A stretch of DNA of 25,286 nucleotides from JBGMEA01 sp964444065 (GCA_964444065.1 CAYUFL010000031.1:1-25286); one strand, 5' to 3'. Shown: positions 1 through 7,366, counted from the stretch's first letter. Made by a program: numbers and translations. Notes: generated from the sequence alone by a model not told the origin.

Positions 1-114
1 GAACCAGCGGGATGCCTTGGACACGAACTTGCTGTTAAGCTTGAAATGCTTGATGCTTTATTCCCGCAATACTCACATATAAAATTTGCCATAATATCTC
101 CTATATTCTTTTAA
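1..114 (+). CDS. Partial unknown ORF, 3' end only
   Basis: Frame 1 is open from the first base of the window to a TAA at 112-114 and gives a 37-residue C-terminal tail that includes GHELAVKLEMLDALFPQYS. I do not recognise the family. The tail converges on the minus-strand ORF that ends at 101, overlapping it by 14 bases, which is a normal tail-to-tail arrangement. The sequence is too short to exclude a chance open frame, but the amphipathic leucine-rich composition looks protein-like. It lies in the AT-rich block left of the discontinuity near 390, so it need not belong to the same replicon as the rest of the window. Confidence 0.35.
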   Translation, partial: EPAGCLGHELAVKLEMLDALFPQYSHIKFAIISPIFF

Positions 115-397
115 TTTTGCTGCGTTGATTCTTCTCATGAAGTTCACGTAATGTATGATCTTGAAAAGTCCATAAGCTGAACAAATCTGATTCTTCATTA
201 AAATCTTTACCCATGAGAACTCTAGTTGCACTTTTGATACTTCTTAATACACCGGACTCCCATTGAATTAAAGTACCTCCATTACCAGGTACTCCAGCAC
301 CTGAGCCTACTTTATATTCTACTTTAGCAGGTTCAAAAATAATAGTATCACCTATCTTTATACCAATTGTCCCGAAATCAATTTTCAGTACAATCAT
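101..397 (-). CDS. Hypothetical 98-aa protein, probably truncated at its N-terminus
   Basis: This 98-residue ORF ends in TAG at 101-103. Its recognisable pattern is GD-x-I-x-F near the N-terminus, a glycine-rich VGSGAGVPGNGGTL stretch, then LWTF and LRELHE near the C-terminus. This loosely recalls small DNA- or modification-reader domains of the RAMA type found with restriction systems, but that is only an impression. The ATG at 395-397 has no Shine-Dalgarno sequence upstream (the preceding bases are cgatgctgatcgtgt), and it falls exactly where the plus-strand aroA homology begins. The real start has therefore probably been lost. Base composition is AT-rich: I count 38 G/C in 101-220. The family is unassigned. 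Confidence 0.45.
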   Translation of the reverse strand: MIVLKIDFGTIGIKIGDTIIFEPAKVEYKVGSGAGVPGNGGTLIQWESGVLRSIKSATRVLMGKDFNEESDLFSLWTFQDHTLRELHEKNQRSKIKRI

Positions 398-1011
398 ACA
401 CGATCAGCATCGCCGGATCGGAACCAAGAAAGAAACATAACGCAGAAGCTGATTATTTATTGTCATCACCATGGCTGTGTATGGCGGCATTCGGAAGTGA
501 TATCACAATTGCAAATTTGGAAATAAAATCCAATCAGCACGACAGCCACATCATCCGACTTCTGGAAGAGATGAATGTGAAAACCGAACGGAAATTGATC
601 GGCATCCAGTTGCAAACCGACGGGCTGGAAGCATTGCGAATTGATTTGACCGATTATGAGAACATTTTTCCGTTTGCCTGCGCTTTGGCAAGCATCGCAA
701 ACGGTATCAGTTGTATTTCTTTTTCTCAAAAAAATGAACCAAGCAGTCATTTATTTCACCAAACCTATGATATGCTCACAGATCTCGGATGCGATGCGGC
801 GCTTACGGATAATGCGCTCATGATTCGCGGAATGCCGCACATTCCTGGCGGCATTGCCAATACGCACGGTGACTACCGCCTTGCATTAGCCGCAGCGGCA
901 TTGTCCGCAGCATCGGAAAACAGCATCCTGATTTCTCACCCCCAAAGCGTAGATCAGGCATATCCGACCTTTTGGCAGGAGTTCCAACGTTGTGGAGGTA
1001 AGCTCATATGA
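367..1011 (+). CDS. aroA: EPSP-synthase-like protein, C-terminal half only (5'-truncated, divergent active site)
   Basis: Similarity to 3-phosphoshikimate 1-carboxyvinyltransferase, the sixth shikimate-pathway step, begins about position 397. It covers only the second half of a roughly 420-residue enzyme. Numbering from the open frame at 367, family landmarks are SNQHD at 55-59 (S-x-Q-G-D), YENIFP at 97-102 (x-P-D-L-x-P), QKNEPSS at 121-127 (R-x-K-E-S-D-R), GDYR at 168-171 (D-H-R) and QAYPTFW at 197-203 (K-S-Y-P-x-F-W). Several residues normally needed for catalysis are replaced: D to N in the first PD motif, E and R of KESDR, and K before SYP to Q. The TTG at 367 is not a credible start, and the N-terminal domain is absent. 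The stop overlaps the next ATG (ATGA, 1008-1011). This is either a broken gene at a contig junction or a degenerate paralogue. Confidence 0.7.
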   Translation: MSRNQFSVQSYTISIAGSEPRKKHNAEADYLLSSPWLCMAAFGSDITIANLEIKSNQHDSHIIRLLEEMNVKTERKLIGIQLQTDGLEALRIDLTDYENIFPFACALASIANGISCISFSQKNEPSSHLFHQTYDMLTDLGCDAALTDNALMIRGMPHIPGGIANTHGDYRLALAAAALSAASENSILISHPQSVDQAYPTFWQEFQRCGGKLI

Positions 1012-1481
1012 AACACCATATCCGTCGATTGACTGCATTTTTCCTTTTTATCGCTATTTTAGCCGCATGTGCAGTATTGGTTGGAATTGTAATAAAAACA
1101 AAATTATCGCAAGATCAAATCACACTCATTAACGCAAAAATAGAACTCTATCATATCAAAGCATCTTCCGATACGCGTGATGATCCTCCCTATCTGACCA
1201 TAACACTGTCAAAAACAAATGAGCTTCAATCCTTCTCCGATATATTTTTGAGCATGGGGAAACTGGAAGACTCGACCTTAATACCCTATACACAAAGCAA
1301 CTGCGATATTACGGTCAAGTACACGAAAGGCTCCGGCAACAATTTATATACAGACGTTTATGAAACATGGTATGACGGCACTTCGACCGATATGCTGATT
1401 TTGAAAAACAAAGCTTCATATTATCAACTTTCCGTTAAGCAAAGCAACGCCTTTCGATCTTTTATAAAAAACAAAAACTGA
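1008..1481 (+). CDS. Hypothetical membrane-anchored or lipoprotein, 157 aa
   Basis: The start ATG overlaps the stop of the AroA-like frame (ATGA), and GGAGG lies about 10 bases upstream, so the two are translationally coupled. The N-terminus is basic (KHHIRR) followed by a hydrophobic stretch at residues 8-30. LAAC at 18-21 fits a lipobox, but the residues after the cysteine stay hydrophobic (AVLVGIVI), so an uncleaved signal anchor is just as likely. The remaining ~125 residues are polar, rich in Thr, Ser and Asp, and presumably lie outside the membrane as a small beta-rich domain. I recognise no family. Coupling to an aromatic-pathway gene is the only functional clue and it is weak. The stop sits inside the stem of the terminator at 1478-1505. 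Confidence 0.75.
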   Translation: MKHHIRRLTAFFLFIAILAACAVLVGIVIKTKLSQDQITLINAKIELYHIKASSDTRDDPPYLTITLSKTNELQSFSDIFLSMGKLEDSTLIPYTQSNCDITVKYTKGSGNNLYTDVYETWYDGTSTDMLILKNKASYYQLSVKQSNAFRSFIKNKN

Positions 1482-1505
1482 CCCGATGCTCTTGCATCGG
1501 GTCAG
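1478..1505 (-). terminator. Terminator of the rpsB-PHP operon (bidirectional hairpin)
   Basis: A perfect 12-bp stem, ctgacccgatgc (1478-1489) and gcatcgggtcag (1494-1505), closes a tctt loop. Read on the minus strand it is followed by a T-rich tract (complement of aaaaaacaaaaa at 1466-1477), so it is a strong intrinsic terminator for the long minus-strand operon ending at 1529. On the plus strand the following bases (ttcatctta) are only weakly T-rich, but the hairpin probably also ends the transcript of the 157-aa gene. Confidence 0.85.
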
Positions 1506-1528
1506 TTCATCTTATCATTTCCGAAGTT

Positions 1529-2272
1529 TCATATTTCAACAACATTCATTACCTGAGACAACGAAACACCGCTTTCGCGAATAATCTCAAACGACCGATC
1601 GCAGCCTCCGACTTTTTCGGGCGTATGCGCATCGCTGCCCACACCAAAAAGAACACCCAAGTCCATAACAGAACGAACCTCTTCCGCATTCAGTTTTCCG
1701 CGGTTATTGTTGATTTCGAGTATAGTGCCTGTCTGCACACACTTTTCGGCAACTTTCCTCAGTTCAAACGGATAATTACTCATCGGATGTGTAATTAAAT
1801 GGATCGAATATTGATCGAGCATTCCGAGTGCTGCTGAGGTACAATACTTTATGGAATATTTCCCGAGAAATTTTAACTTACACCGATATGCCAAAAATGC
1901 AATACATGATATTTTAACCCAAGAAGAAAAATTTTTCATGCGGCACATGACATGAAAACCTGCGTTAATGACATCAAACAGCTCCAGATCTTGTTCTGTA
2001 ATATCCAAATCGCCGTCTACTGAAACAATATTCGCTTCCACTCCGAACACAATCTTAATTTGAGGATACCTGATGCGACACGCTTCAATCTGCCTGCGCA
2101 TTTCGATATAGGTCTCTCTGTTTATTTTTCTTGCATAGTAATGCGCATAGCCGTGTTCGGTAATGTGAATTTCCGGTAATTCCTTATCGATTGCGGCGAT
2201 CACCATTTCTTCGACTGTTGCAGTACCGTGAGAGTAACAGGTATGCGTATGAATATCTTTCGTCAGTTTCAT
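1529..2272 (-). CDS. PHP-domain metal-dependent phosphoesterase (YcdX-like)
   Basis: This is a 247-residue PHP-domain protein of the polymerase-and-histidinol-phosphatase superfamily, probably a trinuclear-metal phosphatase. Metal ligands are all visible: H8 and H10 in the HTHT motif, H15, H40 in TEHG, E79 in GVEAN, H107 in GFH, H162 in THP, and D214 and H216 in GSDAH. Between H107 and H162 lies a longer, aromatic and basic segment than in E. coli YcdX. I believe this also occurs in clostridial relatives. The substrate cannot be told from sequence; histidinol phosphate is one possibility. It is the last gene of the operon, 9 bases after ispG, where Bacillus has proS and polC, and the operon terminator follows it. 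Domain assignment is firm and the reaction is not. Confidence 0.85.
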   Translation of the reverse strand: MKLTKDIHTHTCYSHGTATVEEMVIAAIDKELPEIHITEHGYAHYYARKINRETYIEMRRQIEACRIRYPQIKIVFGVEANIVSVDGDLDITEQDLELFDVINAGFHVMCRMKNFSSWVKISCIAFLAYRCKLKFLGKYSIKYCTSAALGMLDQYSIHLITHPMSNYPFELRKVAEKCVQTGTILEINNNRGKLNAEEVRSVMDLGVLFGVGSDAHTPEKVGGCDRSFEIIRESGVSLSQVMNVVEI

Positions 2273-2281
2273 TTGCAGCTC

Positions 2282-3337
2282 CTATTTTTGTGCGATTGCA
2301 TCAGTGATTTCATCCAATAATATTCGCACAATATCATCTGCGCCGACCGTTGCAACAATCTCTCCTTTTTTAAAGAGCACCCCTTTTCCGTCCCCGCAAG
2401 CCACGCCCAAATCTGCTTCTCTCGCTTCGCCCGGTCCATTCACACCGCAACCCATCACAGCCACAACCAAAGGTTTTTTTATATTTGCTGTCTGTTCTTT
2501 TATCTGCGTCACAATTGAAAGAATGTCTGTTTTGCAGCGTCCGCATGTCGGACAGGAAACAATACGAATGCCTTCATTGCGTAGGTTGCACGCACTTAGG
2601 ATCTCTTTTGCTGCTACAATTTCCTGAACAGGATCTCCTGTCAGAGATACCCGAATGGTGTCTCCGATGCCATTAAGGAGCAATCCACCGATTCCGACAC
2701 TGGAACGGACAATCCCGCTCATCATAGCACCGGCCTCAGTCACGCCCAAATGAAGCGGGTACGAATACAATTCGGCAAATCGCATATTTGCCTGATAGGT
2801 TGTCACAACATCACTTGATTTGATCGAAATAACGAGGTCATCATATCCGAAGTCATTGAACTGCGCAATGCTGCACTGCGCGCTTTCCAAAATCGCTTCA
2901 ATGCTCGGATGACCATGTTTTTGAAGTATTTCTTTCTCGAGAGAGCCGGCATTGACTCCGATGCGCACCGGTATCCGATACTCTTTCAGGCAGGCAACGA
3001 CTTCCTTTACTTTGTTTTTGCCTCCGATATTCCCCGGATTGATACGCAGTTTGCTGACGCCGTTTTCGACGGATTTGATCGCAAGCCGATAATCGAAATG
3101 TATATCCGCAACTAGCGGAATATGAATATTCGAGATCACTTCTGGCAGCTTGTCCGCACAATCATCGTTCGGAACGGTTGCTCGAACGATCTCACATCCG
3201 GCATCCTCCAAACGGAGAATCTGATGAATCGCTTCTTTTGTATCGGTAAGCGGCACTGTGATCATGGATTGTATGGCAACCGGATTTGCGCCTCCGATGG
3301 AGCGGTTTCCGATTTGAATGGTATTTGTCTGTCTCAT
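2282..3337 (-). CDS. ispG: 4-hydroxy-3-methylbut-2-en-1-yl diphosphate synthase (flavodoxin)
   Basis: IspG (GcpE) reduces methylerythritol cyclodiphosphate to HMBPP, the penultimate step of the MEP isoprenoid pathway, in the cytosol. The 351-residue length matches bacterial single-domain forms. The [4Fe-4S] ligands keep the E. coli spacing: C262 and C265 (SCPTCGR), C297 (MGCGVNGPGE) and E304. The N-terminal TIM-barrel half carries the usual SMITVPLTDT, VADIHFDYRLA and KLRINPGNIG stretches. It lies between rseP and the PHP gene. Its product feeds UppS, encoded upstream in the same operon, through IPP and DMAPP. The MEP gene dxr usually found nearby is missing here. Confidence 0.97.
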   Translation of the reverse strand: MRQTNTIQIGNRSIGGANPVAIQSMITVPLTDTKEAIHQILRLEDAGCEIVRATVPNDDCADKLPEVISNIHIPLVADIHFDYRLAIKSVENGVSKLRINPGNIGGKNKVKEVVACLKEYRIPVRIGVNAGSLEKEILQKHGHPSIEAILESAQCSIAQFNDFGYDDLVISIKSSDVVTTYQANMRFAELYSYPLHLGVTEAGAMMSGIVRSSVGIGGLLLNGIGDTIRVSLTGDPVQEIVAAKEILSACNLRNEGIRIVSCPTCGRCKTDILSIVTQIKEQTANIKKPLVVAVMGCGVNGPGEAREADLGVACGDGKGVLFKKGEIVATVGADDIVRILLDEITDAIAQK

Positions 3338-3359
3338 ATTTTTTCAACCTGACTTTTCT

Positions 3360-4367
3360 TTACAAATATGTGATCACATCGCGATACGCAATCAAAATTG
3401 CGAAAGCGATCAGTAATGCAAACCCAATGAAATGAATGCGTCCTTCCAATTCTCTTTTGACCGGTGATCCTTTAATCATCTCAATTATAACGAAAACAAT
3501 CCGACTGCCGTCCAATGCAGGAATCGGGAACAGATTGAACAAACCCAAACTGATGGAAATGGATGCTGCAATGTTCAATATGTAAATCAAACCCTGCGGC
3601 AGATATTGTCCGATCACAACCGTTGCACCGATCGGTCCGCTGAATGCTTCCAATCCGAATTCCCCTCGGAACAAACCGACAAAAATTCCGATGATCAGCT
3701 TAACATATGTCCACAGCATTTGAAAAGACCCCAGGAACGATTTCCAAAGATTGACATGATACGAAGGAGAAATCCCGATCAGATATCCCTGCGTCTCATC
3801 GCTGTAATAAGGAACAACCGTGTACTCAGATGTTGTTCCGTCGTCATGTTCGACCTTAACGCTCAAGGATTCCCCATGGCTCGCTTTAATCGTATTGGTA
3901 ACGTTTGACCACTCCGTAATTGCTGTCCCATCAATATCCGTAATAGTATCGCCCACGACAATCCCTGCGTCGCGCGCAGGAGAAACATCGGCAAAATTCC
4001 CGATTGTATTGGTCGGGAACCCGATCATCAGATACAGCATAAAAAACAATACCAAAGCAACCACAAAATTCATTAAGGATCCTGAAGCAAGAATGAGTAT
4101 TTTTTTTAACGGACTGACGCTGTTGAAACTGCCCGGTTCATCGTCTTCCGCATCCTCCCCCTTCATTCGGCAAAATCCGCCGACAGGGAAAAGCCGCAAG
4201 GTCAGTTTCGTGTTTTTTGTCTGTTTCTCGAGCAGCTTAGGTCCCATTCCCACAGCAAATTCTTCGACCGTTACACCGCTCTTTACCGCAGTAATGAAGT
4301 GTCCGAATTCATGAGAAATAATTAATACGCCAAAGATCAGTAATGATACGATTATTGTAAGAGCCAT
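3360..4367 (-). CDS. rseP: RIP zinc metalloprotease, site-2 protease (RseP/RasP)
   Basis: This is an intramembrane zinc protease that cuts anti-sigma factors and remnant signal peptides in the cytoplasmic membrane. The catalytic HEFGH (H19, E20, H23) is in the first transmembrane helix. The third zinc ligand motif is LDG at 285-287, within NLFPIPALDG. A single PDZ domain occupies about residues 125-190 (SPARDAGIVVGDTI is its start), and about four transmembrane segments are visible. Length (335 aa) is typical of clostridial RseP with one PDZ domain. It follows cdsA after 32 bases; in Bacillus and many clostridia dxr lies between the two. Confidence 0.95.
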   Translation of the reverse strand: MALTIIVSLLIFGVLIISHEFGHFITAVKSGVTVEEFAVGMGPKLLEKQTKNTKLTLRLFPVGGFCRMKGEDAEDDEPGSFNSVSPLKKILILASGSLMNFVVALVLFFMLYLMIGFPTNTIGNFADVSPARDAGIVVGDTITDIDGTAITEWSNVTNTIKASHGESLSVKVEHDDGTTSEYTVVPYYSDETQGYLIGISPSYHVNLWKSFLGSFQMLWTYVKLIIGIFVGLFRGEFGLEAFSGPIGATVVIGQYLPQGLIYILNIAASISISLGLFNLFPIPALDGSRIVFVIIEMIKGSPVKRELEGRIHFIGFALLIAFAILIAYRDVITYL

Positions 4368-4399
4368 ATTACATCCAATCTGCCGATCAACGGCATTGT

Positions 4400-5188
4400 T
4401 TAAAACAAACGATAGAGTATATACATCGTTGCGACCGCGAATAAAGTGCTGTCCACGCGATCAAGAAATCCCCCGTGTCCAGGAAGGATATTGCTGTAGT
4501 CTTTTACTTCGAATTTTCGTTTTATCATAGAAGCGGTCAAATCACCGAACTGTGCCATAATACCGATTGAAATACCTGCAACAATCAAAAAGTATCCTGA
4601 AAGATCGACAGTATGAAATATATTTGAAAGGAAAAAAGCACCGACACAAATAGCAACAGACCCAAGAAAACCGGCAATACTGCCTTCGACCGATTTTTTT
4701 GGGCTGATATCGGGACAAAGCTTATGTTTGCCGAATTTAATACCGATGAAATACGCAAATGTATCACATGCGATGCAGGCAAGAACCGTCACAACGAACA
4801 AGAAAATTCCGTTGGTCGAAAAAAGGATTCGGACTGCAAGCGATAAAATATAACTGATGTAAAACCAACCCCAAATCAAGTAAATGGTCTGTTCCGTATG
4901 ATGCTCGGCACTGAGAATATCTTTTACGAACAACAGTAATATGCCGCCGATCAAAAACAATTCCGCATATTCGGGAAAACATACAGACGAAACGATCATA
5001 GCGCTGCCGAGACTCACCATCAGAGTAAAATTTCCGACAATGCGATTCTTACTGACAGTTGAGATATATTCGTAAAGACATGCAAAATGTATGACCAACA
5101 CGGTTGCGAACAACGCCCACTTTCCCAACCAAATCATCAGCAACAGTGCTGCGAAAGCACAAAACCCTGTAATGATCCTCTGTTTCAT
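4400..5188 (-). CDS. cdsA: Phosphatidate cytidylyltransferase (CDP-diglyceride synthase)
   Basis: CdsA makes CDP-diacylglycerol from phosphatidic acid and CTP in the membrane, the branch point to all phospholipids. The protein has 262 residues and about eight hydrophobic segments. The family signature is intact at the C-terminus: SPKKSVEGS (162-170), GDLTASMIKRKFEVKD (215-230) and PGHGGFLDRVDS (236-247), with the catalytic acidic residues present. Its ATG overlaps the end of uppS by four bases (5185-5188), so translation is coupled. The pairing of uppS and cdsA is near universal in bacteria. Confidence 0.96.
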   Translation of the reverse strand: MKQRIITGFCAFAALLLMIWLGKWALFATVLVIHFACLYEYISTVSKNRIVGNFTLMVSLGSAMIVSSVCFPEYAELFLIGGILLLFVKDILSAEHHTEQTIYLIWGWFYISYILSLAVRILFSTNGIFLFVVTVLACIACDTFAYFIGIKFGKHKLCPDISPKKSVEGSIAGFLGSVAICVGAFFLSNIFHTVDLSGYFLIVAGISIGIMAQFGDLTASMIKRKFEVKDYSNILPGHGGFLDRVDSTLFAVATMYILYRLF

Positions 5189-5910
5189 CCAATCCCTCCG
5201 TATCTTCTATCTTTTGCCTGGAAATAAAGGATCGCATTATCGAACTCATCTTCTCCGAAATCAGGCCAGAATATATCTGTGAAATACAGCTCAGAATAAG
5301 CAGACTGCCATGTGAGAAAATTTGACAGTCTCGTTTCTCCGCCCGAACGAATAATCAGATCCGGGTCAGGCTCACCAACTGTATACAAATAGTCAGCAAA
5401 GGTCTGTTCATTGATCTGATCAATCAAAAGCTCTCCTTCGCCGACTTTTTGACAAATCGATTTTACTGCGTGAACAATTTCGTTTCTGCCACCGTAATTC
5501 AGTGCAATATTTACCTGCAATCCGCTATTGTTTTTCATTTCATTAACAGAATAATCAATTGCTTTTATTGATTTTTCCGGCACACGCGACAGATCCCCGA
5601 TAAAACGAAGCACCACGTTATTTGCTTTCATTTCAGGTGTTTCTTTGAGCAAAAATTCGACGATCAGATTCATCAGCACGGATACTTCTTCTACAGGACG
5701 CTTCCAATTTTCTGTGGAAAACGCATACAGAGTCAGAACTTCGATTCCGATTTGCGAACAATATGAAATTGCAGTTTTGACAGCATTCATCGCGTGCCGA
5801 TGCCCCAAAGTGCGCATCATTCCGCGTTTTTGCGCCCATCTGCCGTTACCGTCCATGATAACACCGATATGTCTCGGCATATTATTCGGATTTATTTTTT
5901 GATTCATCAT
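5185..5910 (-). CDS. uppS: Isoprenyl transferase (undecaprenyl diphosphate synthase)
   Basis: UppS extends farnesyl diphosphate with IPP in cis to give undecaprenyl diphosphate, the lipid carrier for peptidoglycan and surface polymers. Motifs: HIGVIMDGNGRWA with catalytic D20, GHRHAM near 37-42, LYAFSTENWKRP (61-72), and RSGGETRLSNF (188-198) followed by FTDIFWPDF. The length of 241 aa is normal. The chosen start is MMNQKINP at 5910. An ATG-ATG pair makes the first residue ambiguous, and the upstream GGAATTGGA is only a weak ribosome site. A separate promoter and leader hairpin precede it, after the frr terminator. Confidence 0.96.
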   Translation of the reverse strand: MMNQKINPNNMPRHIGVIMDGNGRWAQKRGMMRTLGHRHAMNAVKTAISYCSQIGIEVLTLYAFSTENWKRPVEEVSVLMNLIVEFLLKETPEMKANNVVLRFIGDLSRVPEKSIKAIDYSVNEMKNNSGLQVNIALNYGGRNEIVHAVKSICQKVGEGELLIDQINEQTFADYLYTVGEPDPDLIIRSGGETRLSNFLTWQSAYSELYFTDIFWPDFGEDEFDNAILYFQAKDRRYGGIG

Positions 5911-5936
5911 TCCAATTCCAATTCAATGTGTTGGAA

Positions 5937-5957
5937 ATGCGGATGAAACATCCGCAT
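5937..5957 (-). promoter_or_regulatory. Hairpin at the 5' end of the uppS leader
   Basis: The perfect palindrome atgcggatg-aaa-catccgcat (9-bp arms, 3-base loop) begins only about 4 bases from the start point predicted from the promoter at 5968-5996. There is no T tract after it, so it is not a terminator. A 5'-terminal stem-loop usually protects mRNA from decay; alternatively it is a protein- or RNA-binding element. The function is inferred. Confidence 0.5.
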
Positions 5958-5967
5958 CACACCATGC

Positions 5968-5996
5968 ATTATAACATAAAAGACGGACCGGTTGAA
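5968..5996 (-). promoter_or_regulatory. Putative secondary promoter for uppS-cdsA-rseP-ispG-PHP
   Basis: On the minus strand an extended -10 (TGT-TATAAT, 5968-5976) is preceded, after a 17-base spacer, by TTCAAC (5991-5996), a weak -35. The position, between the frr terminator (6030-6049) and uppS, is right for re-initiating the lipid and isoprenoid half of the operon. Confidence 0.5.
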
Positions 5997-6023
5997 ATAC
6001 AATAAAGCGAATCTTATTCCAAC

Positions 6024-6049
6024 AAAAAACCGCATCGTTTCGGATGCGG
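6024..6049 (-). terminator. Intrinsic terminator after frr
   Basis: On the minus strand gatgcgg is not the start: the stem is ccgcatc with gatgcgg (6043-6049 and 6030-6036) around a 6-base loop, followed directly by six T (complement of 6024-6029). It lies 12 bases after the frr stop and before the uppS promoter, so it divides the operon into two transcription segments, perhaps incompletely. Confidence 0.75.
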
Positions 6050-6061
6050 CTCAGATTAAAT

Positions 6062-6619
6062 CTAAACAGTCATAATTTCTTTTTCTTTATCTTTTGTAAT
6101 AGCATCCGCTTTTTTCGTAAAATCATCCAAGATTTTTTGTATCAGTTTTTCTCCGTTTTTTACGTCGTCTTCGGTGATTTCTTTCGCTTTTTCGGACTTT
6201 TTCATATCCTCAACTGCGCTTCTGCGAATATTTCGCAATGACACCTTACACTCTTCAGCGGTTTTATGAACAACCTTTACAAGATCTTTTCGTCTTTCTT
6301 CCGTCAGTTGCGGAATAACCAATCGAATTCCCTTTCCGTCATTCGAAGGATTCAATCCCAAATCAGATGCCATAATTGCTTTTTCAATTGTCTTCAGCAA
6401 TGATGCATCCCACGGCTGAATAAGCAAAACGCGCGGTTCCGGAGAAGATACTGCTGCAACCTGAGAAAGCGGTGTAGCGGCTCCGTAATAATCGACCGAA
6501 ATTTTATCCAGCATATGAGGGTTTGCTCTGCCTGCTTTTAAGGTTGACAGATCATTGACAAAAGCATCCAATGTCTTCTGCATTTTTTCCTGTGATTTGC
6601 TTTCAACATCTTTTATCAT
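6062..6619 (-). CDS. frr: Ribosome recycling factor
   Basis: RRF works with EF-G to split the post-termination ribosome. The 185-residue length is exactly that of the family. Typical stretches are LKAGRANPHMLDKI in the first third (R-A-x-P-x-L/M-L motif), VDYYGAATPLSQVA, and the C-terminal helix containing RRSAVEDMKKSEK and EKLIQKILDDF. Start: MIKDVE at 6619 with GGGAGG 8 bases upstream. It follows pyrH after 16 bases, with which it is presumably co-transcribed, and is followed by an intrinsic terminator. Confidence 0.97.
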   Translation of the reverse strand: MIKDVESKSQEKMQKTLDAFVNDLSTLKAGRANPHMLDKISVDYYGAATPLSQVAAVSSPEPRVLLIQPWDASLLKTIEKAIMASDLGLNPSNDGKGIRLVIPQLTEERRKDLVKVVHKTAEECKVSLRNIRRSAVEDMKKSEKAKEITEDDVKNGEKLIQKILDDFTKKADAITKDKEKEIMTV

Positions 6620-6635
6620 TTTTATTTCCTCCCGA

Positions 6636-7340
6636 TTATTTAATGATGGTTCCGATCTTTTCTCCGCACACTGCTTTGACGATATTTTCTGCGGGTGTCA
6701 GAGGAAAGATCAGCAACGGAATCTGGTTATCCATACAAAGGGATGCGGCTGTCGAGTCAATGACTTTGAGCCCTTTGTCCAGTATATCCATATATGTCAG
6801 TTCATCATATTTTATTGCATCTTTATTTGTATTCGGATCGCTGTCGTAGACGCCATCCACATTCTTTGCGGAAAGAATGATTTCGGCTTCAATCTCAGCT
6901 GCCCGCAATGATGCGGTAGTATCCGTCGAAAAAAACGGGCTGCCTGTTCCGGCGGCAAATATGACAACACGACCTTTTTCAAGATGACGGATTGCCCTTC
7001 TTCGGATATATGGCTCGCAAATCTGCTGCATCGCAATTGCCGACTGAACGCGCACTGCCATATCTTCGCGTTCAATTGCATCCTGCAAAGCCAAGGCATT
7101 CATGACGGTTGCCAACATGCCCATGTAATCGGCTGTGGCACGATCCATTCCGACTCCGGTTCTCCCTCTCCAGAAATTTCCTCCGCCAACCACGATTGCG
7201 ATCTGAACACCCATATCCGAAATTACTTTCAGCTGTTTGCATACTTTGCCCAGTGTATCATTGTCAAGTCCGAATCCTTTATCGCCGGCAAGTGCTTCTC
7301 CGCTCATTTTCAGCAATATTCTGTTGTATTTTGCTTTCAT
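6636..7340 (-). CDS. pyrH: UMP kinase
   Basis: PyrH phosphorylates UMP to UDP, the entry to pyrimidine nucleotide synthesis, as a cytosolic hexamer of the amino-acid-kinase fold. Motifs: LLKMSGEAL at the N-terminus, GGGNFWRGR, ATADYMGMLATVMNAL, AAGTGSPFFSTDT and the Asp-rich ILSAKNVDGVYDSDP. I set the start at MKAKYN (7338-7340), because GGGAG lies 7 bases before it and this N-terminus matches the family. The frame is open further upstream to 7379, but that extension would run into the tsf terminator. Length 234 aa. An intrinsic terminator separates it from tsf. Confidence 0.95.
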   Translation of the reverse strand: MKAKYNRILLKMSGEALAGDKGFGLDNDTLGKVCKQLKVISDMGVQIAIVVGGGNFWRGRTGVGMDRATADYMGMLATVMNALALQDAIEREDMAVRVQSAIAMQQICEPYIRRRAIRHLEKGRVVIFAAGTGSPFFSTDTTASLRAAEIEAEIILSAKNVDGVYDSDPNTNKDAIKYDELTYMDILDKGLKVIDSTAASLCMDNQIPLLIFPLTPAENIVKAVCGEKIGTIIK

Positions 7341-7366
7341 TCGATTCTCCCGCATTTCGTCATTTG

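Noticed and set aside
1856..1954. Extra aromatic/basic segment in the PHP protein as a foreign insertion
   Set aside because: The frame is intact, all metal ligands are kept and similar longer forms are, to my knowledge, usual in clostridial PHP proteins.
3820..4314. 164-codon plus-strand frame opposite rseP
   Set aside because: The opposite strand encodes RseP with all motifs intact; the shadow frame is Ser/Pro/Thr-rich with no family signal.
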